Source: Petrolisthes cinctipes (Eukaryota > Arthropoda > Malacostraca > Decapoda > Porcellanidae). Taken from it: a stretch of 64,000 bases of DNA. The notes under the pieces were generated by a model. The model had not been told where the DNA came from and did no database searches. It was given only the letters and a program-made list of their open reading frames with translations. Location of the stretch: positions 22,501 to 86,500 of the forward strand of contig JAWQEG010001442.1 of the NCBI GenBank assembly GCA_033782935.1, given 5' to 3'. Below, one piece after another: positions 44,737 to 54,574 of the stretch; positions within the stretch are counted from its first letter, which is position 1, and each line of letters begins with the position of its first letter. The translations under genes and the position numbers were made by a program.

Positions 44737-47700
44737 GCATACCTCTCTAGTCATTATACCGTGAGACGTGTGGTTCGGCGCTCCCCGGGGCAGCCAAGGT
44801 CAGCATATTGACCTCTCATCCCACCAGCACCCAATTCACCACCACACAGTTGAATTACCACCCACGTCATTGAAGAGGACAGTGAGGGACTAATTATTCT
44901 ACAAGTGAAGAGTAAAGACAGTGATTGTTACAAACACAATGGTCACACTTCGTTATTCCCGTGCTGCTCTGTTCCAACTCAAACGAGGATCTACTTACCC
45001 GCCTGGTGATGTTATAACCCACCTAAAAATCCTCGGCCTTTTTCACGGCAGGGGTTGTAAGGCAGGTAGGAACAAACACAGACCAATCCCAGTGATTACC
45101 ACCACCAACAAACAGAAGAAGGCTGCGACAGTGAAACCACGAAACCTCATATGTGTACCTCGCCTGTGGTTTGCTCTGCCCACATTATTTTTATCAAATG
45201 TGACATCGTTGAACAATAAGGTGGACGAATTAGTGTCTACAGTAAAATCTATTGGTGCTGATGTTGTGTGTATCACCGAAGCCTGGCAAGTAGTTCCTGA
45301 ACTGTGTCATATTCAAAACTTTACCCTGTTTCACCATCTCAGAAAAGACAAAAGAGGCGGCGGTGTAGCCTTATTTGCTCAGGACAAATACTGCCCCCAA
45401 CACCTCAATGTGGATATTCCTGAGGGAGTTGAAGTCTTGTGGGTGAGATTAACACCTCCCTCCCACCCTCGACTCACAGCCTCCATTATTTATTGCCTGG
45501 TCTACCATCCACCGCGTGCACCGTCTCAGGCAGTGCTGATTGATCACGTCACCAACACCTGTGATGTATTACACACCAGATATCAGTCAGCAAAAATTGT
45601 TATCTGTGGGGACTTCAACGAAATTGACACCACCATATTTGAAGACGAACTGTCCCTCACACAAATTGTTGATTTCCCTACCCACAACCAGAGTGTCCTA
45701 GACAAGATTATCACTGACCTGTCAGACCAGTATCTTCCCCCGCAGCCACTTCCACCCGTGGGGATGAGCAACCATCTCTCCATTCTGTGGGCCCCAACCA
45801 CTACCATCCCTCACCCTGAACCATCCACCTCCAGGAAGTATAGGCCTATACCGGACTCATTAATGAGACAGTTTGGTCAATGGTTGGTACGTTACCCATG
45901 GATAGAAGTGTTAACTGTCAGTGATGTAAACACCAAGTGGGTAAACTATTTAGCCACCATCACACAAGCCTATCAGTACTTCTTCCCAGAAAAGATGACG
46001 ACAATCCACCAGTCTGACATGCCTTGGATGACCCCCAGAATTAAACGCCTTATTGAACAACGGAGGAGAGCCTTCTACACCAACAAGGACAGGTTCAATC
46101 TACTGCGAAATAAAGTCATCAGAGAGATAAAGATGGCTAAACTCAGGCATTATCCAAACAAATTACAACAACTGAAACAAACAAACATCAGCCAGTGGTA
46201 TAGGAAGGTCAAGGATGTATGTGGTATGGGAAATTACACTTCAGCCCCCTTCTCATGTACCAGGGGACACACCAGTGATGAAGCAGTAAACCTGATTAAT
46301 GATCACTTTGCCGCTATCTGTCAGAGACTACCTGAGCTCAACCCATCCCAACTACCTGCCTACCTCCCCTCCCCCCAGCCACCACGAGTACATCCACATG
46401 AGGTTGCCAATAAGCTCTCAAGCTTTAAACTTAAACGCTCCACCACCCCTCTTGACCTCCCCATTAAATTATATAAAGAATTTGCTGTTGAACTTGCCAC
46501 GCCCCTTTGTTCCATAATCAATGCATCCATAAGCCAGTGTAGAGTTCCTTCAGATTGGAAAACAGCATATGTAACACCAATCCCCAAAGTTTCCAACCCC
46601 CAGTCATTCGATCAACTAAGACCAATTGCAATAACACCCCTCCCTAGTCTGCTGTGTGAAAGCTTTGTCTTCAACTGGGCCTCAGCCAGCATTGCAAATG
46701 CCATTGATCACCAACAGTTTGGCAATATGAAATCATCATCCACCACACACTGTCTCATTAGCCTCCTAGATTTCATATATAAGAACATCGAAATTAGAAA
46801 AACCTCAGTTGCATTGGCGTTCATTGACTTCAAAAAAGCTTTTGACTTAGTAGATCATAATGTAATCATCAATAAGGCACTGAGTATTGGGATGGATCCG
46901 GGCTTGGTAGCCTGGTTGTCGGATTTCCTGTTTGACAGGCAGCAGGTGGTCAGATATCGGGGTGCTGTTTCAGGACCTCAGAAGATTAAGTCAGGTGTGC
47001 CCCAAGGGACGAGAATGGGACCGTTGTGTTTCTTAATCCTCATAAATGATGCCCTGACAGACACACCACACCGGTGGAAATATGTGGATGATTCCACTGT
47101 CGGTGTTGTGGTGGATAACACACAACCAAACTACCACCACCTCCAACAACAACTAAATAACCTTCAGTCCTGGACCGAGGTTAATAATGTGACCATCAAC
47201 CTCAACAAGACGGTGGTGATGCATTTTCACACATCCACCACACCTGTACCACCACCTGCAGTCACTCTCGGAGGTCACCCACTCCAGGTTGTGGAGGCAA
47301 CCAAACTCCTGGGGATAATAATAGACAGTAAATTGGACTGGAAGCAGCACATCACCACCATCACCCAGTCAGCCTCTTATCGCCTCTATATGATAAGAAG
47401 GCTCAAATCCTTAGGCACACCAGAGTGGGAGCTGAGGGGTATTTACCAAATGTTTGTACTCCCCAAGCTAACGTATGCCGCCCCAAGTTGGTCTCCATCC
47501 ATCAATAACACCCAGAAAAAACAACTTGAGAGGATACAGAAAAGAGCCTGTCGTATCATACTGGGCACTCGTTATATCACCTACAAAGAAGCCCTAGACA
47601 TCCTACAAATGACCTCCCTGGACAGTACACACCTTAACATCTTAAAAGGATTCAGTGTACAACTACTAAACAACCCTAGGCACCGAGAAATGCTTCCCCC

Positions 47701-48040
47701 CCGCCTCCCACCACCACGGCGAGAAACCCGACACTCCAACATCCTCACACCGATAAGGGCACGAACTGACCGTTACAAGCACAGTCCAATTCCTTCACTT
47801 GTAGATATAATTAATAGAAAATAATAACATCTAGAAACAATATATATGTCAGCCTTCGAATTCAACTCCTCATACATCATTTTTTTACATTTATCATTAT
47901 CATATTGTCCGTTCATCCATATAACTTCTCATCATATTATTCATCTATTTATATTTTCTTCCATGTATATAGTATATCATCATGTTCATGTGCCAATCTG
48001 TGTATTTTAAGCCTTGTGGCTGCCATATCAATAAACCGTA

Positions 48041-48072
<32 letters not shown>
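44737..48072 (+). mobile_element. Single-ORF non-LTR retrotransposon with (TTA)n tail
   Basis: It has a 5' leader of about 180 bp, one long ORF (44921-47824), a 3' UTR with CAATAAACCG, and a TAT/TTA microsatellite tail at 48043-48072. The 5' limit is uncertain because no target duplication was found. Confidence 0.75.
44921..47824 (+). CDS. LINE endonuclease/reverse transcriptase (967 aa, intact)
   Basis: The N-terminal third is an apurinic-type endonuclease: SLNNKVDELVSTVK, DVVCITEAW, RGGGVALF, ICGDFNEID and MSNHLSI. The reverse transcriptase follows with RPIAITPLPSLL, ALAFIDFKKAFDLVDH, SGVPQGTRMGP and the catalytic KYVDDST. The C-terminal part ends TDRYKHSPIPSLVDII. No separate ORF1 precedes it, so this may be a 5'-shortened or single-ORF lineage near the CR1/L2 group. 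The frame has no stop, suggesting a young copy. The true start could be an internal Met, since the first 60 residues lack known motifs. Confidence 0.88.
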   Translation: MIVTNTMVTLRYSRAALFQLKRGSTYPPGDVITHLKILGLFHGRGCKAGRNKHRPIPVITTTNKQKKAATVKPRNLICVPRLWFALPTLFLSNVTSLNNKVDELVSTVKSIGADVVCITEAWQVVPELCHIQNFTLFHHLRKDKRGGGVALFAQDKYCPQHLNVDIPEGVEVLWVRLTPPSHPRLTASIIYCLVYHPPRAPSQAVLIDHVTNTCDVLHTRYQSAKIVICGDFNEIDTTIFEDELSLTQIVDFPTHNQSVLDKIITDLSDQYLPPQPLPPVGMSNHLSILWAPTTTIPHPEPSTSRKYRPIPDSLMRQFGQWLVRYPWIEVLTVSDVNTKWVNYLATITQAYQYFFPEKMTTIHQSDMPWMTPRIKRLIEQRRRAFYTNKDRFNLLRNKVIREIKMAKLRHYPNKLQQLKQTNISQWYRKVKDVCGMGNYTSAPFSCTRGHTSDEAVNLINDHFAAICQRLPELNPSQLPAYLPSPQPPRVHPHEVANKLSSFKLKRSTTPLDLPIKLYKEFAVELATPLCSIINASISQCRVPSDWKTAYVTPIPKVSNPQSFDQLRPIAITPLPSLLCESFVFNWASASIANAIDHQQFGNMKSSSTTHCLISLLDFIYKNIEIRKTSVALAFIDFKKAFDLVDHNVIINKALSIGMDPGLVAWLSDFLFDRQQVVRYRGAVSGPQKIKSGVPQGTRMGPLCFLILINDALTDTPHRWKYVDDSTVGVVVDNTQPNYHHLQQQLNNLQSWTEVNNVTINLNKTVVMHFHTSTTPVPPPAVTLGGHPLQVVEATKLLGIIIDSKLDWKQHITTITQSASYRLYMIRRLKSLGTPEWELRGIYQMFVLPKLTYAAPSWSPSINNTQKKQLERIQKRACRIILGTRYITYKEALDILQMTSLDSTHLNILKGFSVQLLNNPRHREMLPPRLPPPRRETRHSNILTPIRARTDRYKHSPIPSLVDIINRK

Positions 48073-48073
<1 letters not shown>

Positions 48074-48075
48074 AC

Positions 48076-48425
48076 ACACACCATTCCTTCTAACACTGCC
48101 AATTTTGAAGTTAGTACACACAGACACACACATACACTATATCATTCCTCCCCCTTTGCTGTGTGTGTGTGTGTTCAAATTACAAAGGAGTGGTGTGTGT
48201 GTGTGTGTGTTATCAGTGTGTGTATGTGTGTTATCAGTATGTGTGTTCAAATTACAAAGGAGTGGTGTGTGTGTGTGTGTGTGTGTGTGTTATCAGTGTG
48301 TGTATGTGTGTTATCAGTGTGTGTGTTCAAATTACAAAGGAGTGGTATGTGTGTTATCAGTGTGTGTATGTGTGTTATCAGTGTGTATGTGTGTTATCAG
48401 TGTGTATGTGTGTTATCAGTGTGTG
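48076..48425. repeat. GT-linked minisatellite
   Basis: (GT)n and GTTATCAGTGTGTGTAT units alternate with TTCAAATTACAAAGGAGTGG. The first part carries CCTTCTAACACTGCC, related to the array at 42458-42875. Confidence 0.85.
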
Positions 48426-48971
48426 TGTACCAGACGCCCTCTTAAAACAACATGTACCAAACGCCCTCTTAAAACAACATACACCAGACCCCTCAAAAAC
48501 CACAAACTTTTCCCCTCTTACGGTCATCTCTTTACCCATAAGAGAGAGAGGGAGAGAAAGTAAGAGAGAGAGAGAGAGGAGAATTGGGTGGAGCTTAAAT
48601 AGAACTCCACCCCTTTTCAAACAGGTAGTAATATATCTAGACAGTACTGGCATCTCCAAGTAGAGAATGTATATAAGCAGTGAAGTTTAACTAATAGGTA
48701 GGATACCTACACTGACTCCATAAGGGCTATAAACTGTCTCCATAAGAGAGAGACACAATCATATAAGACAAGGCTCATCAATATAATTCCCTGTATAGAG
48801 ATTAGTATGTATAAATAAATTAAGCCTAAAGAAACTTGTGAAGTCAATTACCTAAGAACACCACGACGCCAAGCTCGCTACCTAATACAACAACAACTAC
48901 TACGACTACAACTCCAGAACAAGGTACTGTATCAGATCCTGAACGAGTTAAAGCCTTAGAGGACTGGTACA
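48426..48971 (+). repeat. 5' LTR, 546 bp
   Basis: It starts TGTACCAG and ends CTGGTACA, an 8-bp inverted terminus with TG/CA ends. A TATA-like TGTATATAAGC lies at about 48667. TGATGGCAGCGGTG follows, a plausible tRNA-complementary primer site. Confidence 0.65.
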
Positions 48972-49861
48972 TTTGATGGCAGCGGTGTTTTTGCAACAAG
49001 GCAAATTGCAAGGTGAAGACTTCACGGGAGTACAGTGACTAACATAGTTCAAGGACAAGTTGAAGGAATCTACTTGTAAATTCTCTCAAGTAATTTCTTC
49101 TATGGGTATAATCTTACGACCTCTAATGAGGGAGATAAACCACAAATTCTTCACCTACAAGAGGCACCTGCTTCAACATAACTACAACTGACCTACAAGG
49201 GGACCTCATCTACTTCACAACAAACAATCATCACTTCATCACTATCATATCGGCGTCCCTGCGTAAATGCTCTCGTCAGGACAACGCCATCACTCCATCA
49301 CCTCCACGCTGACGCCTCCTTATGTAAATTCTCTCGTACAGGCAAGTCAACGTTCATCATCTTCACTCCAATTACGACTGTTAGTGTGTTAGTGTGCGAG
49401 CTAACTAATCATCGCTTCGTCACTTCACGGTCGTCGCCTCTTCACCACATCGTCGCCTCGTCAGACAACGCCCCAACAAGACTTAAACTCGTCGTCATCG
49501 TCATTGCAACTAGTCAACTAAAAGTAGGTACACATTACATGTTACATTACGTTATTTTTCACTTGTCCACGAACATGTTAGAAAAGAATTAGGTTCCTCA
49601 TTAACAGCCCAGAAAAAAAAGAAAAGAAGTGCCAAATTAAAACAAAAGTAAAGATATAATCCCCCATTAATCCAAGGGTATCATAACTAACTTCGAATAT
49701 CCCTGATAATGATTCACTAGCCTCCAAGCTAGATTCCTCTACCTCCCTAAAAGTCTCGTTTGTGGTGCCAACACATTCGAGTACATTCTTCTGTTTCTCC
49801 AACCTTACCCCCATTCAAGACTCGATCTGGTATACTATATTAACCTGTATTTTCTCCAACA

Positions 49862-50645
49862 ATGGCTACTCCTCCACAATCTCCTACTGTCTCTGCTCAT
49901 CATACAACTTCTAACCCCACTACCTCTCCTATGCAAGCAATGAGAATTTTACCCACCCGCAATTATTCAAAGTACTATACAGGAGATAATCCAAGAGATG
50001 GGATTCATCTCTTCTTGCATCATTGGGAGGATGTGTTTTACCAAGCGAATATAGAGCAGGACGCACATAAGATAAGATTCGTGAGAGCATATTGCACCAG
50101 ATAGTCCAGCCAGTTATATATTAACTACAAGTGTTTTTTCTGATCCAAAGAATTTAACGTCATATGCTACATTCAGACAGTCACTTATTGATGTTTTTGG
50201 GGATGGTAAACTACATAATTCATTATCATGGGTTAAGAGAATAATTAAAACAAAGGCTGACAACATAAATACAAGTGAACCAGCAAAAGCACTTGCACTA
50301 TCAGGGTCTCTAGCTTTAAATTCGAAGGAATCTCGTATCATACATCGTGAATTACAGATTACTCAATCCATGGGTACGAAGATTTTTAATTGTGATGCCA
50401 CACCTACTCAAGGGGAATCACAGGGAAAACGTTGCAAACACTGTAACGAAAATAATCATATTACCAGTATTTGTTATAACTTACATAATACTAAGGGAAA
50501 TTATCAAGGGAAAAGTAATCATACATACAGTCATTTACATGAGTCAAAGTCGCATTCCTTAGATGAATGCATGATCCTGAACAGAATGAAACGGGACTGG
50601 CACAATCGAAACATGATGTATGAAACGAGACTGCCACAATATTAA
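49862..50645 (+). pseudogene. Gag of the LTR relic, frame-broken
   Basis: MATPPQSPTVSAHH opens a frame with NYSKYYTGDNPRDGIHLFLH and WEDVFYQANIEQDAHKIRF. A frameshift near 50100 leads to SDPKNLTSYATFRQSLIDVF, KALALSGSLAL and the zinc knuckle CKHCNENNHITSIC (C-x2-C-x4-H-x4-C). It stops at 50643. Confidence 0.7.
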
Positions 50646-50724
50646 AACGTCCCGAAAATATAACTGTAGGCCCTGTCGTCGCATTTACCGATAATGTACT
50701 ATGATTCCCTGTCCTAGTATCACA

Positions 50725-51045
50725 TAGTAACACCCCCTTAATGATAGACACAGGCGCCGCAGTTTACTTGTTATCGGATAATTCCTTTAACATATTGAGC
50801 AAATTAGGTCCCCAGCGGCATTTATAAACCAAGATTGAACAGGTGACATAGAATTGTCAACCATGACAGGCAATAAATTACAGGTATTAGGGACACTAAC
50901 CCTTCCTGTACGGTTAGACAAGGGAACTAACCATATACATAATGAATTTTATATAATACGAAATTATAAACTAGGTTTATCATACCTTATTAAACAAACC
51001 ATGATAATTACCACTAAACATAAAATAATACATTTTAGGAATTAA
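50725..51045 (+). pseudogene. Retropepsin relic
   Basis: PLMIDTGAAVYLLSDNSF has the D-T-G-A active site. Stops interrupt it. A later frame reads LQVLGTLTLPVRLDKGTNH, a plausible continuation of the protease. Confidence 0.6.
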
Positions 51046-51223
51046 TGTATTCCAATACAGGATTGTCCAGGCCAATATATAAGTCCATGTAATGTTAACC
51101 CTATACGTATTGTCCCTCCCTCCCCCTGCCAGCTACTTATTTTCCTTTCATGTTTCATTCAACTCTGTACTGCTGAAGAGGGAGGTAGTTGCCTCTGAAA
51201 CGTCCATATTAAATACTTTTTGT

Positions 51224-51568
51224 CTATAAAAAGTGGGTTTTTCTTTGCATGAACGCCTTGGCTTCACCATTGGGCCTGTTGGATCTTCTACTCCTGGCCA
51301 TTTCAAGATCAATTAATACCGAATTCACATCCATGCAGTATTTCGTATCTGCTTTTATCTCGGATGTTAATTCATCATCATCTTTAATTGAGGAATATAG
51401 TTGCTCATCATATCCCTTAATTACATTCATTTTCTCTTTGATGGTATTTACTGCGCCTTGAATCCTGCTAGAGGCAACAGTATCAATTGAAGCTAGGACC
51501 TCTCGAGTAAGTTTCGTTATGCTTCCTTTAAAACCTGCCCTTATTCTCTTTATGGCTGTTGTATCCAT
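51224..51568 (-). CDS. BEL/Pao Gag N-terminal fragment
   Basis: The 114-residue frame begins MDTTAIKRIRAGFKGSITKL and holds YDEQLYSSIKDDDELTSEI, resembling the N-terminal coiled-coil region of BEL/Pao Gag. It ends at the element's truncation near 51224. Its LTR and primer site lie upstream on minus. The family call rests on pattern memory. Confidence 0.5.
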   Translation of the reverse strand: MDTTAIKRIRAGFKGSITKLTREVLASIDTVASSRIQGAVNTIKEKMNVIKGYDEQLYSSIKDDDELTSEIKADTKYCMDVNSVLIDLEMARSRRSNRPNGEAKAFMQRKTHFL

Positions 51569-52552
51569 CGTGATTTTAAAATTTATTTATCAAAAAATAT
51601 TAAATTATTAAAAGAAAATTACTTGATAAATATCCCCGAGTTACTTTAAATTTTGCCCTCCCTTCATAAATTTCTATCTATTTAAACATTTCCCCAAGTT
51701 ACTTTACTAATTTTATTGCCGTTACTCTAATGGCCAAGGTGGGTCGTCTCTCCAGGTGGTCCCGGGCTATTCTCTCGTTCCCTAGCCTCGTGTGACCCAA
51801 ACCTGGACGATCCACATAAAACTCGGACACACATCTATGTCTCAGTATGTCGACCTCTTTCAGTGGCCATAAAATAACAAAATGAGGAAATGAGAATAAA
51901 ATAAATGAAGGAATGAAGACAGGCCAGGAGCGAGAATTACCGCCTCATCTGGTGACTGCCGTAATGTAAATGGCGTCGGTGAGATGAAATGAAGCCGGCT
52001 GATTTTAAATGAAAAATACCTAATAATTACAATTTAATAACAAACGTGAAAAAACAACCATGTCCGGTTCGAAGGAACATATATCCCAAATTTACAGGAT
52101 TTTTACTTTATATTTAGTGGACTGTATATTACGTTAAGATGGGATAGTTGTGATGGAAGAATTTACCTTCAATGTTATGGTGGAGATGAATGATAAGCAC
52201 ACTAAATGGACATATATGAGGCCCAAAAATACGCTATAAGTGTACTTATGTGACTGATGTGGCTGGATGATGGCGATATAGCTTGGTGAAGACTAAAATG
52301 TTGATATTTGAATGGTTGGCTGATCGGACTGAAGGAGTGTGTTGTTGGTGGTGGTTACTGTACGACTGACTGCGTGGTGGGTATCCACCACCCAGTTCAA
52401 CTGATGGCGTTCGAAGCTGCACATACTGAGACACGTCTATGTGTGTTCGAACGCCCATAGGCAAATATCTATTTACACACGTTACATATAATCTATATAC
52501 ATCATATGTACACGTTACTGTCGGGTTGGAGATTTATCCAAAATCCCAACAA
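51569..52552 (-). mobile_element. BEL/Pao LTR, primer site and leader
   Basis: On minus an LTR-like start TGTTGGGATTTTGG is at 52552. A primer site TGTTCCTTCGAACCGGACA lies at 52061-52080, as used by BEL elements, so the LTR would be about 465 bp. The leader (51569-52060) has no ORF. The LTR abuts ATACTCATGCAGTT of the GGCGAGC-family element. Confidence 0.5.
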
Positions 52553-52702
52553 TACTCATGCAGTTTGTAGTGGCCACATACGCACCTTGGCCACTCCTGG
52601 AGCTATTCTCTGTCCCCATGAATGACTCACCTGCCTACCTGCCGCCACACTGGGTAGCTACCCCACGTGACCCACGCTACATCCGGGGACCTCATCTGAC
52701 GA

Positions 52703-52733
52703 TATATAAGGCCCCTGAGCGATGACTGGGTCA
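52703..52733 (+). promoter_or_regulatory. LTR core promoter: TATA box and initiator
   Basis: TATATAAG starts at 52703 and an initiator TCACT places the start A at 52733, exactly 30 bases on. The retrocopy body begins at 52736. Confidence 0.7.
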
Positions 52734-52735
52734 CT

Positions 52736-53792
52736 GGGGAGTCTACATCTAGCCATGGCCCAGACAACACCTACTGCCAACCACACCACTTCCCCTGCCG
52801 ACCGTCTTGTTGGCAGGGTGAAGTGGTTTAACCATTTGAAGGGCTATGGCTTCATAACCTCGAACTCTAAAGATTATTTCGTCCACAGGAGGGGCATCCT
52901 CCTCTCTGCTGCCACCACCTCATCACCATCACTGGGAGACGGAGAGGAGGTGTCCTTCACTGTGGAGGAAGAGAGGAAGGGCGTGGAGGCTACCAACGTA
53001 GCGGGACCTGATGGTGGGCAGGTCCTAGGCTCACTCCATGCCCGTGGGAGGAAGACGGCTGACGCCCAACCACCGCAGCGACGGCAGCAGCAGGCAGACA
53101 TCGTCACCGTCTGCACCAAAACTGCTGTTGCTTTAGCTGCAGAAGGGCTAGGTCGTCTCTCTGACCTCCTCCTGGACATCTTCAGGAGAAATGGCTTGCC
53201 ACCAATAGCCATTTCTCCTGATCTACAACCACCCACCACCACAACCACCACCAAGAAACGAGGCAGCAAGTCCGCACGACGAGGGAGGTGCAGAGAGGAA
53301 GCGCCACCTCCACCCCCTCCAGCCCACCCCCGTCGCCGATTAATGCTGCCTCACCCACTCAACCGGGCGAATAGTGGGAAGGCACCACCACCACCACCAC
53401 CACCTGAACTTTCCATACAGGACCCCGAGACAGAGGAGGACTCTGACACCAGTTCCTCCTCCAACACCAACGACACCAGTGACAACATGGACCTGGAAGA
53501 TGGAGGGGAGTGGCAGACAGCCGGGAGGAGGAAGAGGAAGAGGAGAAGAAGGATGGACAGCCAGTCATCACTACAACAGCTGCCTGACATCACCAAATTT
53601 TTTATGACCACTTCTCCTCTCCTCGACCTATTCCAACAACACATCTCTCGGCGACGTGACCCCAACATCTTCCAGGTCAAAAGAGAATGGATGACCCCTA
53701 TAAAGAGACCTTATAAATACAATAAAAGTAAAAATGATTGACTGCCTTAATACCCGCCACCATGGGTGATAGGCAAGAAAAAAAAAAAAAAA
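52736..53792 (+). mobile_element. Processed retrocopy with poly(A) and 11-bp TSD
   Basis: ACTGGGTCACT at 52725-52735 is repeated at 53793-53803 directly after a run of about 18 A. The insert has no intron, a short leader and an intact ORF. This is the signature of LINE-driven retroposition, either of a cellular mRNA or of a LINE ORF1 transcript. Confidence 0.75.
52755..53741 (+). CDS. Cold-shock-domain (Y-box-like) protein, 328 aa, intronless
   Basis: The start at 52755 (MAQTTPTANHTTSPADRL) is chosen because the in-frame ATG at 52722 lies before the predicted start site. Residues 20-90 form a cold-shock domain: GRVKWFNHLKGYGFI carries the RNP1-type KGYGFI, then DYFVHRRGI, GDGEEVSFTVEEERKG and EATNVAGPDG as in Y-box proteins. 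The rest has poly-Pro blocks, an acidic Ser-rich stretch (DPETEEDSDTSSSSN), a basic cluster (RRKRKRRRRMD) that could be a nuclear signal, and a C-terminal FQQHISRRRDPNIFQVKRE. It should bind single-stranded RNA or DNA. The open frame suggests a young or selected copy. Confidence 0.8.
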   Translation: MAQTTPTANHTTSPADRLVGRVKWFNHLKGYGFITSNSKDYFVHRRGILLSAATTSSPSLGDGEEVSFTVEEERKGVEATNVAGPDGGQVLGSLHARGRKTADAQPPQRRQQQADIVTVCTKTAVALAAEGLGRLSDLLLDIFRRNGLPPIAISPDLQPPTTTTTTKKRGSKSARRGRCREEAPPPPPPAHPRRRLMLPHPLNRANSGKAPPPPPPPELSIQDPETEEDSDTSSSSNTNDTSDNMDLEDGGEWQTAGRRKRKRRRRMDSQSSLQQLPDITKFFMTTSPLLDLFQQHISRRRDPNIFQVKREWMTPIKRPYKYNKSKND

Positions 53793-54029
53793 ACTGGGTC
53801 ACTTCACTTGACTTGGCTGCTGGACACACTACTGACTTCACACACGAGTTCCGGTCAGAGGACCTGCCTAACCTGCCTACCTGCCGACCTGCCCCAAGCT
53901 CCAGACACGCAGCATAGAACTCCCATTTCTGTGTAACCTCTGTACCAACCTCCCCGTCTGTGTGACTCCCTGTGTCCAATAATAAACTATATCCTGTATT
54001 ATAGAGTCTGTTCACCCCGATTTACCACA

Positions 54030-54292
54030 AGTTCATGAAAGCCGCCTAATGCACACATTTCGACTTTTATTATTTACTAATTTATATGAAAAATATAGTA
54101 TATTCAGCATATATTATGCGAAAACACAAAAGTATGTATTTTTTTATACATCTAAGTAAAAGGTCGTGAACTAGAACGCTAATTTTCTAGTGTAAAATAA
54201 GGTATGAAATTTAACTAAGTTACCCATGTCCAGTACTTAAAAAGTCGCAAATAAAAAATAGATCACCATCTGGCAACATCACTCAAATTTAC
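54030..54292. mobile_element. GGCGAGC-family element, right part
   Basis: It matches 34532-34797 closely (AATGCACACATTTCGACTTT onward). With 52553-52565 it forms one copy split by the solo LTR. Confidence 0.75.
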
Positions 54293-54560
54293 TTAGATTA
54301 TCTTACACACACTCTTATTTTTCTATTTGTTATTTTTACACACATAACTTACTTCAATTGTTTACATAAATTTACTTAGATTAATTATTTCACACACTCT
54401 TATTTTTTATTTTTTTATTTTTACACACATAATTTACTTAAATTGTTTACATATATTTATTTACTCTTATTTCACAGTCATTCGTAATTAATAAAGGAGT
54501 TTTCAGTTTGATTTTGGAGATATATGTACTGTACTATTTTTTTTTTTAATATTAATTAAA
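54293..54560. repeat. AT-rich spacer with a duplicated segment
   Basis: TTTACTTAGATTATCTTACACAC-type sequence with CACACATAAYTTACTT occurs two to three times. A relative lies at about 9290-9400. No gene. Confidence 0.5.
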
Positions 54561-54574
54561 TGTTAAATTAAAGA

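Larger units (their letters stand above)
48426..51050 (+). mobile_element. LTR retrotransposon relic with LTR, gag and protease
   Basis: A 5' LTR, primer site, leader, frame-broken gag and protease are present. The rest of pol and the 3' LTR are missing. Confidence 0.7.
52566..54029 (+). mobile_element. Solo LTR, TSD AGTT, carrying a retrocopy
   Basis: AGTT|TGTAGTGGCC at the left and TTACCACA|AGTT at the right give a 4-bp TSD inside a copy of the GGCGAGC-family element. Without the retrocopy and its duplication the LTR is about 396 bp. It has a TATA box and start site on the left and AATAAA at 53981-53986. Confidence 0.75.

Noticed and set aside
43890..44750. Single 296-codon protein
   Set aside because: Only the first about 200 codons resemble reverse transcriptase. 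The remainder is antisense to the THAP-like fragment and its upstream DNA.
49578..49814. 78-codon minus-strand frame in the LTR relic leader
   Set aside because: It has no recognisable motif and lies in the retroelement's untranslated leader.
52722..52754. Upstream in-frame ATG of the cold-shock ORF
   Set aside because: It lies before the predicted transcription start and outside the retrocopy, so the ATG at 52755 was chosen.
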